Part shown: one piece after another, positions 7,119 through 15,085 of the stretch
Position numbering within the stretch: the stretch's first letter is position 1
How the letters are laid out: each line of letters opens with the position of its first letter
Assembly: GCA_002320605.1 (NCBI GenBank)
Contig: DCKG01000002.1
Span: 1 to 28,294 of the forward strand
Length of the DNA stretch: 28,294 bases
Direction of reading: 5' to 3'
From: Bacteroidales bacterium UBA1680
GTDB taxonomy: Bacteria > Bacteroidota > Bacteroidia > Bacteroidales > UBA932
Translations under genes and position numbers: made by a program
Notes under the pieces: model-generated
Database searches by the model: none
What the model saw: the letters and a program-made list of their open reading frames with translations, nothing else
What the model was told of the DNA's origin: nothing

Positions 7119-8189
7119 ATGGTTAAAGTAGCTATTAATGGTTTCGGTCGCATTGGCCGTCTTGCATTCCGTCAGATGTTTGCAGCTCCTGGTTATGATG
7201 TAGTTGCGATCAACGACTTGACCAGCCCTAAAGTGCTGGCTCAACTCCTGAAATATGACACCACCCACGGTGGATATCAGGGCATAATTGGTGAGAAACC
7301 AGTTCACACCGTAACTTATAAAGACGCTCAGTATGCTGAGGATGGCCGTACGGTCACTGTTCCTGGCTCTATCACTGTTGACGGCAAGGAAATCACCATC
7401 TATGCAAAGCCAAACGCATCCGAACTGCCTTGGGGCGAGCTCAATGTTGACGTTGTGCTTGAGTGCACTGGATTCTATACGTCAAAGGCAAAGTCTATGG
7501 CTCACATCCAAGCTGGCGCTAAGAAGGTTGTGATTTCTGCTCCTGCTGGGAACGACCTCAAGACCATCGTATATAACGTAAACCACAAGACTCTGACCCC
7601 TGAGGACCAGATCATCTCTGCAGCTTCTTGCACTACGAACTGCTTGGCTCCTATGGCACAGGCTCTGAACGATGCATTCCCTGTACAGGCCGGCATCATG
7701 CAGACCATCCACGCTTACACTGGAGACCAGATGATTCTCGACGGTCCTCAGCGCAAGGGTGATCTTCGTCGCAGCCGCGCAGGTGCTTGCAACATCACTC
7801 CTGCTTCTTCTGGAGCTGCAAAAGCTATCGGTCTAGTGCTTCCAGAACTGAACGGCAAGCTTATTGGCGCCGCACAGCGTGTCCCTGTTCCGGACGGATC
7901 AACCACACTGCTCTATGCTGTAGTTAAGGGTAAAGATGTTACCGTTGAGAAAGTTAACGAGGCGATGAAGGTTGCCGCCAACGAGAGCTTCGGTTACACT
8001 GAGGAGCAAATCGTTTCTTCCGATATACTCGGCATGCGCTATGGTTCTCTGTTCGATGCAACTCAGACCATGGTCGTGAAGATTGACGACGACACCTATG
8101 AGGTTCAGGTTGTTTCTTGGTACGACAATGAGAACTCTTATACTTCTCAGATGGTTCGCACCATCAAGTATTTCGCTGAACTGAACTAA
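7119..8189 (+). CDS. gapA: Glyceraldehyde-3-phosphate dehydrogenase, type I
   Basis: This cytoplasmic glycolytic enzyme oxidises glyceraldehyde-3-phosphate with phosphate to 1,3-bisphosphoglycerate. The N-terminal Rossmann motif is VAINGFGRIGR (4-14). The catalytic Cys171 lies in SAASCTTNCLAP, and the base His198 in MQTIHAYTGDQ. The C-terminal WYDNENSYTSQMVRT is typical. Asp33 in INDL suggests NAD rather than NADP preference, from family knowledge. At 356 residues it is slightly longer than the usual 330-340. It is a single-gene unit with its own promoter and terminator. Confidence 0.98.
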   Translation: MVKVAINGFGRIGRLAFRQMFAAPGYDVVAINDLTSPKVLAQLLKYDTTHGGYQGIIGEKPVHTVTYKDAQYAEDGRTVTVPGSITVDGKEITIYAKPNASELPWGELNVDVVLECTGFYTSKAKSMAHIQAGAKKVVISAPAGNDLKTIVYNVNHKTLTPEDQIISAASCTTNCLAPMAQALNDAFPVQAGIMQTIHAYTGDQMILDGPQRKGDLRRSRAGACNITPASSGAAKAIGLVLPELNGKLIGAAQRVPVPDGSTTLLYAVVKGKDVTVEKVNEAMKVAANESFGYTEEQIVSSDILGMRYGSLFDATQTMVVKIDDDTYEVQVVSWYDNENSYTSQMVRTIKYFAELN

Positions 8190-8211
8190 GCGTCTCACAG
8201 CATGAATATCA

Positions 8212-8251
8212 AAAAGAGCCGGACTTGGAGTAAAGCCTGGCTCTTTTTTTG
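8212..8251 (+). terminator. Intrinsic terminator after gapA
   Basis: AAAAAGAGCC (8212-8221) pairs with GGCTCTTTTT (8240-8249), with an 18-base loop and a T run to 8251. The A-rich left arm and T-rich right arm could also make it act in the minus direction, but no minus-strand gene ends here. Confidence 0.85.
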
Positions 8252-8325
8252 ATTGTTCAACTTTTTCGTTATAATTGCATAGAGTTTTATGATATTTTAG
8301 AAACAATCCTAATTATTTATCAATC

Positions 8326-9009
8326 ATGAAAAAATATCTTTTAGTTTTCCTTTGCGGAGCCGTGATATTCCAAGGCTGCGCGAACATGTCAAAAACGGGC
8401 AAGGGAACTCTCATCGGCTCTGGCGCCGGAGCAGCGATAGGAGCAGGCATTGGTGCCGCGATCGGTGATGGCAAAGGTGCTGCGATTGGTGCTGCGATTG
8501 GGACCGCGGTCGGAGCTGGTGCGGGTGCTGTCATCGGAAAGAAGATGGACAAGAAGGCTGAAGAACTCGAAAAGCTTGAAAACGCTCAGGTTGAGACAGT
8601 AGAAGACCAAAACGGACTAAAAGCCGTCAAGGTCACGTTCAATAGCGGAATCCTCTTCCCAACCAATGGCTACACTCTCTCCAAGACTTCAAAGTCTGAA
8701 CTCGCAGAGTTCGCTAAGAAAATGTCCGACATGCAGGACACTGACATCACTATCTACGGACATACCGACAACACTGGTTCAGATGCAGTGAACGAGAGAC
8801 TTTCCAAGCAGAGAGCCGACGCAGTCGCCAACTATCTGAAGACTTGCGGAATAGCCAGCAGCAGACTCACCACGGAAGGTAAGTCCTACACAGAACCTGT
8901 CGCATCCAACGACACAGTTGAAGGCAGAGCGCAGAACCGCCGCGTGGAAATCTACATCACCGCCAACGAGCAGATGATCCAGAAAGCCGAAAACGGCACG
9001 CTCGAATAA
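8326..9009 (+). CDS. OmpA-family lipoprotein with glycine-zipper segment
   Basis: This 227-residue outer-membrane lipoprotein probably tethers the envelope to peptidoglycan. Its lipobox is VIFQG-Cys18. Residues about 26-73 are a Gly/Ala-rich glycine zipper (repeated GAAIGAGIG-like units), as in Gly-zipper/YMGG domains. A short charged linker (KKMDKKAEELEKL) follows. Residues about 100-215 form an OmpA_C domain: VKVTFNSGILFPTNGYTL, YGHTDNTGSDAVNERLSKQR and the peptidoglycan-binding RAQNRRVEIYI. The layout matches YiaD-like proteins. The gene stands alone; a weak -7-like TATAATTG lies at 8271-8278. Confidence 0.93.
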   Translation: MKKYLLVFLCGAVIFQGCANMSKTGKGTLIGSGAGAAIGAGIGAAIGDGKGAAIGAAIGTAVGAGAGAVIGKKMDKKAEELEKLENAQVETVEDQNGLKAVKVTFNSGILFPTNGYTLSKTSKSELAEFAKKMSDMQDTDITIYGHTDNTGSDAVNERLSKQRADAVANYLKTCGIASSRLTTEGKSYTEPVASNDTVEGRAQNRRVEIYITANEQMIQKAENGTLE

Positions 9010-9033
9010 CGGAGTCTATAAGTATAATGAAGG

Positions 9034-9061
9034 CTGCGCCCGTCTTACGGACGCAGTTTTT
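9034..9061 (+). terminator. Terminator between convergent genes
   Basis: CTGCG (9034-9038) and CCG pair with CGG and CGCAG (9052-9056) around a 5-base loop, with one mismatched base in each arm. TTTTT follows at 9057-9061. It ends the OmpA-family gene, and its T run touches the stop of the convergent minus-strand gene. In the minus direction it has no good T tract. Confidence 0.75.
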
Positions 9062-10260
9062 CATTTGACCAGAAGCTCGCGCAACTTGTCGGGAGAAAAG
9101 CCCAGAACTAGGGGAAGCCTGGAATATTCTTCGCAGGCGAGGAGATCCTTGACTTTCCAGGGGCCGTACTTCAAATAGGCAATCTCTGCGAGCCGGGCAC
9201 CGACGAGATACTGAAGCGGAATAAGGATTTCGGCACTCTCCGAAGAAGGCCTTGAGATGCCGACTAGAATATCGAGCAGGTCCTCCATGTTAGCAAGGTT
9301 GGTGTCCTTGTTGGCGCTGAGGAACTTGACAAGGCTGGAACGCAACGTGGAATATTCATAGTCCATCCAGCCACCATGGAATAGGGCAGCGCCCACTCTC
9401 ATCAAAGGCAGCGCATCAGGATATTCATTGTTCAGGATGGAGAGAACGATGTCATGTTTGTCATCAAAAAAATTGGTGAGCATCTTCCCAGAAGGGAATA
9501 TCCTGCCGTAGAAACGCCCGTTAGTGTATTTCAATGGTTCCTGAGCCATCAGAGGGTTCTGATATACATTGAATATGATACCGGCAGCTTTGGCGCAGGC
9601 GTCCGCGTCCGGTTCAATGATGCACTCGACGGCTGGGGAAGCTATGCCATATTCAGACTTAAAAGACTTGATGAACGCAGATACCTCCGTCAATGTCTTC
9701 CTCGGTATATTAATATAATATGGTGCATAATAGACAATCCCCCTACCTTCGGTCTTCTGCAGCGTAGGGATTAAAGCATCCAGATAATTGCAGAGCCTGA
9801 AAGGGTTCTCGCCTTGGCGTGCTTTGGCAACCGCCATGGCACACACTCTGTAAGTACATTCAACCCAGTCTTCGTAATCGCCTGAAAGCTTGCTGCGGGT
9901 GACCACCGTTATTTCATATGTGCCGTCATTGACTTTACGAATATCCTCTATTCGGTTCTCACGAAAAGTGCCGTAGAGCAGGTTTCCGTCATCGAATTCC
10001 ATGAGATAGTCTGAGGCGCCGCCCACCCACATTTCTCTGCGCCTCTGGTCTGAAATTTTCTCGTCTGTGAACGAGGATACATATTCATTCCATAACTCCG
10101 AGACCATCCTGATGGAGTCCTTTTCGGCCTTCGACATAACTTTCAGGTCTACGTCGAAAGGGCGCAGGCCGGGAATCTGGGCGCTGCGGGTCTGCGCCGC
10201 CAATGACATGCTTGCCAAGGCTGCTGCACCCAAAAGGAATATGCCGAATATTCTTTTCAT
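9061..10260 (-). CDS. Secreted protein, possible inactive gluzincin (peptidase MA-like)
   Basis: I do not recognise a named family. The chosen start at 10260 gives 399 residues and places a clean signal peptide first (MKRIFGIFLLGAAALASMSL, cleavage near AAQ at about 20-23). An upstream in-frame ATG at 10296 would add 12 hydrophobic residues and is less likely. The arrangement in the second half (DDKHDIVLSIL at about 266-276, then AALFHGGWMDY at 291-301, then YLVGARLAEIAYLKYGPWKVKDLL at 351-374) resembles the HExxH, WLxEGxA and C-terminal helices of peptidase MA-type gluzincins. The zinc-ligand pattern is missing: HDIVLS stands where HExxH would be. If the resemblance is real, it is a catalytically dead relative. 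It has no operon partners. Confidence 0.7.
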   Translation of the reverse strand: MKRIFGIFLLGAAALASMSLAAQTRSAQIPGLRPFDVDLKVMSKAEKDSIRMVSELWNEYVSSFTDEKISDQRRREMWVGGASDYLMEFDDGNLLYGTFRENRIEDIRKVNDGTYEITVVTRSKLSGDYEDWVECTYRVCAMAVAKARQGENPFRLCNYLDALIPTLQKTEGRGIVYYAPYYINIPRKTLTEVSAFIKSFKSEYGIASPAVECIIEPDADACAKAAGIIFNVYQNPLMAQEPLKYTNGRFYGRIFPSGKMLTNFFDDKHDIVLSILNNEYPDALPLMRVGAALFHGGWMDYEYSTLRSSLVKFLSANKDTNLANMEDLLDILVGISRPSSESAEILIPLQYLVGARLAEIAYLKYGPWKVKDLLACEEYSRLPLVLGFSPDKLRELLVK

Positions 10261-10556
10261 GTTGTAAAAATAAGAAAAAAATAGATATTGAATCAAGAAT
10301 CAAGTTCAAGAGACGACCGTTCATTCCGGTTTGACCAAGAATCCAGGTTCGCTTGTCCTCCGCCATCCAGGCCCCAATTCCGTTCCCATGTTTGCAATCA
10401 GCGGGCATAGAGGCATGAATCGGAAGGCGCTACTCAACATACTGGCCTGCCCAGCCACCCCTTCAAGAAGCACACAGGGCAGGCTTAACCCAATTCCACA
10501 GCACGGCAATAAATAGTACCGTGCCCGCTAATTGTACGGATAAATCCGTCTTAGTC

Positions 10557-10673
10557 ATGATTGTACGTGATGTGGGGGAGATTGCTCGCAGTCTCAGCCG
10601 TGTCGTGATTGCTGGTGGGATTACTGCGATATCGCTCAGAAAAATCTTCGAAAAGGCCCTAAGAAGAATTTAA
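10557..10673 (+). CDS. Possible 38-residue small ORF, unrecognised
   Basis: An ATG at 10557 opens a short frame that begins MIVRDVGEIARSLSRVVIAG and ends in a basic tail, KIFEKALRRI, before TAA. It would make an amphipathic or weakly hydrophobic basic peptide. No ribosome-binding site or promoter box is evident, and the surroundings are degenerate. It may be a relic or chance. Confidence 0.2.
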   Translation: MIVRDVGEIARSLSRVVIAGGITAISLRKIFEKALRRI

Positions 10674-10784
10674 CTTTTAATATATTGATCGTCCGTTGAT
10701 TGTGTCTGATTTTTGTTCAAAAAGCCCTAATTTGCCTTCGGCGGAAGTACGAAAAGTCCAAGAAAAATGTTTCAAAAGTCCTAA
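10651..10784. repeat. Four irregularly spaced AAAAG-n-CC(C)-type short repeats
   Basis: Copies are AAAAGGCCCTAA (10651-10662), AAAAAGCCCTAA (10719-10730), AAAAGTCCA (10752-10760) and AAAAGTCCTAA (10774-10784). Three end in CTAA. Spacing is about 69, 32 and 22 bases, so this is not a regular array. Function is unknown. Confidence 0.4.
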
Positions 10785-10819
10785 CTCCGAATCGGCTTGA
10801 CGACTATTTTTACTTATGA

Positions 10820-11080
10820 TATCGTCGTAATGCCACGGACGAGAGCGTCACTTGGTCGAGCAGTTCTACCACTGTGGCGACGGTGGACGGGACTTCCGTG
10901 AAATGGTCCACCGCTACTGCCGGGATGAATGCCGCCATAAAGAGCTGGAACGCTGATGCAACCCACAGCAAGCGCCAATGCGAATTCCATTACGTCCAGA
11001 CCGGCTCCACCTCAAAGCCGGCGCCCCTGAATAGAGCAACCGCAAAGCCGACGCCCGGCGACCCTCGTAACCGATAACCT
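10820..11080 (+). pseudogene. Remnant of a Big2 (bacterial Ig-like) surface protein
   Basis: In frame from 10820 the translation reads NATDESVTWSSSSTTVATVD, which matches the usual Big2 text (a-d-k-s-VTWsSsn--vAtVd-G). It then runs into unrecognised sequence ending PGDPRNR and a stop. A TGA lies directly upstream, so no start or signal peptide survives. A second frame (about 11031-11196, with no start codon) continues as SLGNDLAQNIITNKYYQDKF and ends at the terminator downstream. This suggests at least one frameshift in a formerly larger plus-strand gene. Confidence 0.5.
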
Positions 11081-11161
11081 GAGTTTAGGCAACGATTTGG
11101 CGCAGAATATTATTACCAACAAATACTATCAAGACAAGTTCCTACTTACACTGCCAAATCC

Positions 11162-11196
11162 AGCCCCGAGAGCACAACCCCGCCCTCGGGGCTTTT
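11162..11196 (+). terminator. Strong orphan intrinsic terminator
   Basis: AGCCCCGAG (11162-11170) pairs perfectly with CTCGGGGCT (11185-11193) across a 14-base loop, followed by TTT. No intact plus-strand gene precedes it, so it probably once ended the gene whose Big2 remnant lies upstream. Confidence 0.7.
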
Positions 11197-11203
11197 GACA
11201 TCC

Positions 11204-11350
11204 TGTACGCAAAGCCCGATTCACACACCTGGACGGTGGTTCGGGGCCTCGCAGTGTGCAAAAAGCTCGAATTGCACACCGTACCAGTGGGCCGGGGCCT
11301 CACGGTGTGCGCAAAGCTCGATTCACACACCGATGATGTGGTAGTGTGAT
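11204..11350. repeat. 51-bp tandem repeat, nearly three units
   Basis: Units begin at 11204, 11255 and 11306, spaced exactly 51 bp. Each has the form TGTGC-n-CAAAGCTCGATTCACACACC followed by a variable part and CGGGGCCTC. Within units the ends are complementary: GTGTGC (11254-11259) with GCACAC (11274-11279) in unit 2, and CGGTGTG (11303-11309) with CACACCG (11326-11332) in unit 3. Because 51 is a multiple of three, the minus strand stays open with a 17-residue Cys-containing repeat (VCESSFAHTVRPRPTG type), which I regard as incidental. Confidence 0.75.
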
Positions 11351-11411
11351 GTTCGGCTGAAGTGAAGGGGCGTAGAGGGTCATGTGTGGGCAAATGTGTT
11401 CATACTTCTCT

Positions 11412-11458
11412 CGTCATCCGGGCTTTCCCTCCAGTTCATTCCGGGCTTGGCCGGGAGC
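11412..11458. repeat. Degenerate palindromic repeat beside the S9 peptidase gene
   Basis: CGTCATCCGGGC (11412-11423) is followed by TTCATTCCGGGCTTGGCCGGG (from 11435). The latter can fold as TTCCGG-GCTTGG-CCGGGA with one G:U pair. The style (GTCAT/TCATTCC plus inverted repeat around CTTG) resembles the element at 3970-4074. A related decayed copy lies at 10290-10328. Confidence 0.45.
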
Positions 11459-13582
11459 TTATTTTCCGCAGAGATACTTTAGCCAGAAAGCGCGGTTGGC
11501 ATCGCGGAAATGCTTGCCCTGATAGCCGCGATAGCCATGCATGCCATCCGGGTAAATCATGAGTTCGAATTTCTTGTTCTCTTTCTGAAGTGCATCCACA
11601 AGCCTCAGAGTGTTCTGGAAATGGACGTTATCATCTCCCGTCCCGTGAGTCAGTTTCAGCATGACACTGCCATCGTAGTTTTCCTCATTGACTGGATAAT
11701 TCTTCGCATGAGCAGTCACCTTCGTCTTTTCGTATCCTTCAGGATTGCCGGACGGAGCATCCATGAAACGCTCGGTGTAGTGGGTATCATACAACGCCCA
11801 CTCATACACTCCCCCGCCAGCGATTCCGTAATGGAAGGCATCGGAATGATCCATCACAAGCAGAGCAGTCATGGTGCCGCCGAAAGAGAAGCCCTCAACG
11901 CCAATCTTGTCTGGAAGGACGTATGACAGGCTCTGGAAATACCTTGCCCACTCCACGAAATCCCGAACCTCCAGCTCATCCAGCTGCCTGTAGACCTGGT
12001 CGAGTCCCTGCCTGCCGTTATGTCCGGAAGCCCTGCAATCGGCTATAACCTCGATTATTTCATTGTCTGAGAACCATTTATAACGGTCGAACATGTCGAA
12101 GACATCGCTGACTTCCGGAGTGTCGGGTCCGCCGTAGATGTCGAAATGCACTGGATATTTCTTGGAAGCGTCGAAACCTTTCGGATAAATCACTTTGGCT
12201 GGAAGCACCAGTCCGTCATGCGTTTCCATAGTGATGATCTGAGGCAAAGATGGATGCTTCGCAATGAATTCAGGACCCGCCAAATCTTCCAGCTTCTTGG
12301 AGCTGGACGGCCTGTCAACCTCGTAAATCCAAATCTGGTATGGAGTGATAACGTTGCTGAGCGAGGTGATGGCAAATTTACCGTCAGGAGAGATCTTCGT
12401 TGAAGAAGCATTCAGGGCGGGGTCCGAGACTGTATTCACGATACCATTCTTCGCAGAATAAATAGCTGTCCGCCACCGGCAGTCTCTCTGGGCAGTGAAA
12501 ATGACTTCTGATGTGCTTCCGTCGAACTTTTTTGAAGGCTTGCCTTCGTTGACCTTCAGAATGGACACCCTCCAGTTCTCGCCGGAAGTCAGCCTCTTCA
12601 GCACGGAACCATCGTAGGACAGGTAATATATCTGATCCCAGCCTGTCTCGAAAGAGCGAGCCATGTACAAGCCATCGCGACCGAAAATCATGCCGTCAAT
12701 CCAGTCCAGCCAGGTAGGATAATTCTCGTGGTAGATTTGCTTCTTTGAGCCGTCAGCGGCGGAAACCGCATACAAATCAAGGGTGTTCTGTACCCTAGGC
12801 TCCCTCTGGATGAAGAACTGCCTGCTGTCCGCTCCCCAGAAAGGCGTTCCGAAATATTGGTCCTCGTTCTCGTCGAAATCTGCCCACGTGACAGATGCTG
12901 ACTCCACGTCAGCAATTCCGATGCGCACCTTCGGATTAGGATCTCCGCACTTCGGGTAGCGAGTCATCCTCACCGAGCCGCCGGTTGGCGACATGTTCTC
13001 AATATTCACGGCGCCTCCAGCCTTTTGGGAATATTGCAGCCCCATTCCTGAATGGTCGTAATCCTCGGGATAAGGAGAATATATCGGGAAAACCGGCGCC
13101 AGCGAATTGTCGAAGCGGTAGAAGCCGATTTTCTTCGAGTCAGGAGACCACCAGAACGCGCGGTAGCGGGATGGGCGACCGAAAATCTCTTCGTAATATA
13201 CCCAGGAAGCGTAGCCGTTCAAAATAACGTCGGAGCCGTCAGACGTGAGCTGGGTTTCCTTTCTCGTGGCGACATCCACTACCCAGAGGTTATTGTCCTT
13301 TGTGAAAGCCATCATGGAAGAATCTGGGGAATATGTAAGATTCACGGCTCCGTCTGGCTGGAATGGGAACACGCACACAGACTCGGGATAAGATATTCCT
13401 AAAGTCTTTTTATGCGTCTTCGCATCAATGGAATAGTCTTTCTCGGCAGTGAACGAGCCATCGTAGGTCAGGGCAACCTCATGATCCCCGACCCACTTCC
13501 AATCGTAAGGGATGTCGTTATATTCCTGGGCAGAGAGACTTAAGGTTCCCAGCAACGCAGCGGCTGCGATCAAATGCTTCAT
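11459..13582 (-). CDS. Dipeptidyl peptidase IV-like S9 peptidase, secreted
   Basis: This serine peptidase probably releases X-Pro dipeptides from peptide N-termini in the periplasm. The start chosen at 13582 gives 707 residues and a standard signal peptide (MKHLIAAAALLGTLSLSAQ); an ATG at 13588 or a GTG at 13597 would only add residues in front. The N-terminal half is an eight-bladed-propeller DPP_IV domain with the SWVYYEEIFGR motif, whose Glu131-Glu132 bind the substrate amino terminus in DPP-IV. The alpha/beta-hydrolase half holds the triad: Ser566 in GFSFGG, Asp650/651 in HGTGDDNVHF, and His682 in YPDGMHGY. It is the last gene of a minus-strand operon, about 18 bp after the helicase gene. 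Confidence 0.95.
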   Translation of the reverse strand: MKHLIAAAALLGTLSLSAQEYNDIPYDWKWVGDHEVALTYDGSFTAEKDYSIDAKTHKKTLGISYPESVCVFPFQPDGAVNLTYSPDSSMMAFTKDNNLWVVDVATRKETQLTSDGSDVILNGYASWVYYEEIFGRPSRYRAFWWSPDSKKIGFYRFDNSLAPVFPIYSPYPEDYDHSGMGLQYSQKAGGAVNIENMSPTGGSVRMTRYPKCGDPNPKVRIGIADVESASVTWADFDENEDQYFGTPFWGADSRQFFIQREPRVQNTLDLYAVSAADGSKKQIYHENYPTWLDWIDGMIFGRDGLYMARSFETGWDQIYYLSYDGSVLKRLTSGENWRVSILKVNEGKPSKKFDGSTSEVIFTAQRDCRWRTAIYSAKNGIVNTVSDPALNASSTKISPDGKFAITSLSNVITPYQIWIYEVDRPSSSKKLEDLAGPEFIAKHPSLPQIITMETHDGLVLPAKVIYPKGFDASKKYPVHFDIYGGPDTPEVSDVFDMFDRYKWFSDNEIIEVIADCRASGHNGRQGLDQVYRQLDELEVRDFVEWARYFQSLSYVLPDKIGVEGFSFGGTMTALLVMDHSDAFHYGIAGGGVYEWALYDTHYTERFMDAPSGNPEGYEKTKVTAHAKNYPVNEENYDGSVMLKLTHGTGDDNVHFQNTLRLVDALQKENKKFELMIYPDGMHGYRGYQGKHFRDANRAFWLKYLCGK

Positions 13583-13600
13583 ATTCATAATATTCACTAA

Positions 13601-15082
13601 TCAAAAAAATTCGTCTTTGAAATTCACGAAATAGACTTTCTCGGTGGCGCGGGTCAGCGCAGTGTAGAGCCATTTCAGGTCATCCCTCGTAAGCTCGTCC
13701 TGCCAAAACGGATTGTCTATGAACACGCAGCTCCACTGGCCGCCCTGGCTCTTGTGGCAGGTGATTGCATTGGCGTATTTCAACTGCAGAGCATTGAAAT
13801 ACGGGTCCTCGCGCACCGCGGCATAACGCTTCTTCTTGCCCTTGATGTCGGAATAATCCTCATTCACGCCGGCGTAGAGCACATTCTGCTGCTCATATGT
13901 GAGCGAGGCCGACTCCGACATCAGCGTGTCCAGGCACACTTTCGCTTCAATCTCCACGTCCCCATAATCCGGGAAAGAGAGCCTGGCATCAGCGAACCGA
14001 AGCCCGTAACGCTCTTCGAAATTCCTGATGCTGAGCAGCTTCGCAATATCACCATTGGCAATATAGTCCATGCCCTCAACCCCTTGGAGAAACTGGTAGC
14101 AATTCTTCACTATCATCAGTTTCTCCCCCTTCACCAGCTCTTCCTCATCGTAAAATACCTGAGCTCGTATGCCTGCGTTGTATCTGTTAGCCCGCTTGTT
14201 GGAGCGGCATAGCACCACTGCGTCGTCTTTCGAATATTCAGAGAAATAGGCAGCGTTCAACTTGTCCAGCAGCTCCCCTCCTGTTATTCTGAATATGTCG
14301 TCGAAGCCTTCTGTGCCTAGGCCGAGCATGTCGGGAGTGAAAAGTTCATCGCCACTCTCGTCGGAGGTTATCAAGCCCCTGATTTTCGTGGCGTTGAACA
14401 ATATTCCGGACTCTTTCGTCTGGCGGACGACCTCGGTCAGGGAGCAGTAGCTCACGCCCCCGAAACGTCCTTGCATATAAGGATAAGAAAGTGCCGGAGA
14501 CTCTTCCAAGCCGATTGGAGGAAGCTGTGCAGAATCCCCTATCAGAATGAGCCGACAATCCCGTCCCTTCCTGACATATTCCACAAGGTCCTTCAGCAAG
14601 TCGCCAGTGCCGAAATTCACATTCTGCTGCTTCGACGAGCCCTCTATCCCTATGAGCGACACCTCGTCCACTATGAATAGCTTATGAGCGAAAAGATTAG
14701 GAGCGAGCGAGAAGAACCCCATGCCATCGTCCCCGACTAACTTCTGGCGATATATTAATTTATGAATGGTCGTCGCTGGCTTGCCTGAATGTTGCGAAAG
14801 CACCTTGGCCGCCCTTCCCGTGGGAGCCATCAAATGGCATATTTCCTCAACCTCATCTGGCCTTTCAGGATTCGGCACCGGACGAAGCGAGTCAAGCGCA
14901 GAGATGACAGCAGAAATGGCAGTAGTTTTGCCCGTACCAGCAAACCCATTGATTATTAATATGTCTCCGTCATCCGAAGTAATGAAATCCGCAACCGTCC
15001 TGAACAGATTGTCCTGGTCGGCAGTAGCATCGTAGCTGAATTTGTCCCTGAAAAGCTTGTAAAAATATTCGTTCCTCTCCAT
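13601..15082 (-). CDS. RecD/Pif1-like SF1B DNA helicase
   Basis: This 493-residue ATP-dependent helicase probably acts in DNA repair or replication restart. Walker A is GFAGTGKTT (46-54). Motif Ia follows as MAPTGRAAKVL (85-95), and Walker B as LFIVDEVSL (135-143). Motif III is GDSAQLPPIG (182-191). The C-terminal UvrD_C_2/Viral_helicase1-type end has ITCHKSQGGQW and YTALTRATEKVYF. It resembles the stand-alone RecD-like helicases of Bacteroidetes, without the long RecD2 N-terminal domain. Only 3 bp separate its ATG from the trkH stop, so it belongs to the same operon. Confidence 0.93.
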   Translation of the reverse strand: MERNEYFYKLFRDKFSYDATADQDNLFRTVADFITSDDGDILIINGFAGTGKTTAISAVISALDSLRPVPNPERPDEVEEICHLMAPTGRAAKVLSQHSGKPATTIHKLIYRQKLVGDDGMGFFSLAPNLFAHKLFIVDEVSLIGIEGSSKQQNVNFGTGDLLKDLVEYVRKGRDCRLILIGDSAQLPPIGLEESPALSYPYMQGRFGGVSYCSLTEVVRQTKESGILFNATKIRGLITSDESGDELFTPDMLGLGTEGFDDIFRITGGELLDKLNAAYFSEYSKDDAVVLCRSNKRANRYNAGIRAQVFYDEEELVKGEKLMIVKNCYQFLQGVEGMDYIANGDIAKLLSIRNFEERYGLRFADARLSFPDYGDVEIEAKVCLDTLMSESASLTYEQQNVLYAGVNEDYSDIKGKKKRYAAVREDPYFNALQLKYANAITCHKSQGGQWSCVFIDNPFWQDELTRDDLKWLYTALTRATEKVYFVNFKDEFF

Positions 15083-15085
15083 TCC

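Larger units (their letters stand above)
10261..11458. other. 1.2-kb region without an intact gene
   Basis: No complete gene is supported here. The block holds, in order: a degenerate palindromic-repeat copy (10290-10328); a 10501-10524 hairpin (GCACGG...CCGTGC, 12-base loop); an ORF of 38 codons (10557-10673); four short AAAAG-n-CC-type repeats (10651-10784); a Big2-domain remnant (10820-11080) with an out-of-frame continuation to about 11196; an orphan terminator (11162-11196); a 51-bp tandem repeat (11204-11350); and another degenerate palindromic repeat (11412-11458). It looks like an accumulation zone for repeats and decayed surface-protein DNA. Confidence 0.65.

Noticed and set aside
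10261..10296. Upstream start at 10296 for the minus-strand secreted protein
   Set aside because: It adds a Phe/Tyr-rich leader before an already complete signal peptide that begins at 10260.
10331..10516. 61-codon plus-strand and overlapping minus-strand small frames
   Set aside because: No motif, no promoter, and they overlap degenerate repeats and a hairpin; chance frames are the simplest explanation.
11204..11350. CRISPR array
   Set aside because: Units are contiguous and degenerate, without unique spacers, and no cas gene is present.
11142..11393. 83-residue minus-strand protein with Cys repeats
   Set aside because: The open frame follows from the 51-bp repeat length being divisible by three. 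No start context, promoter or domain supports translation, so it is kept only as part of the repeat finding.
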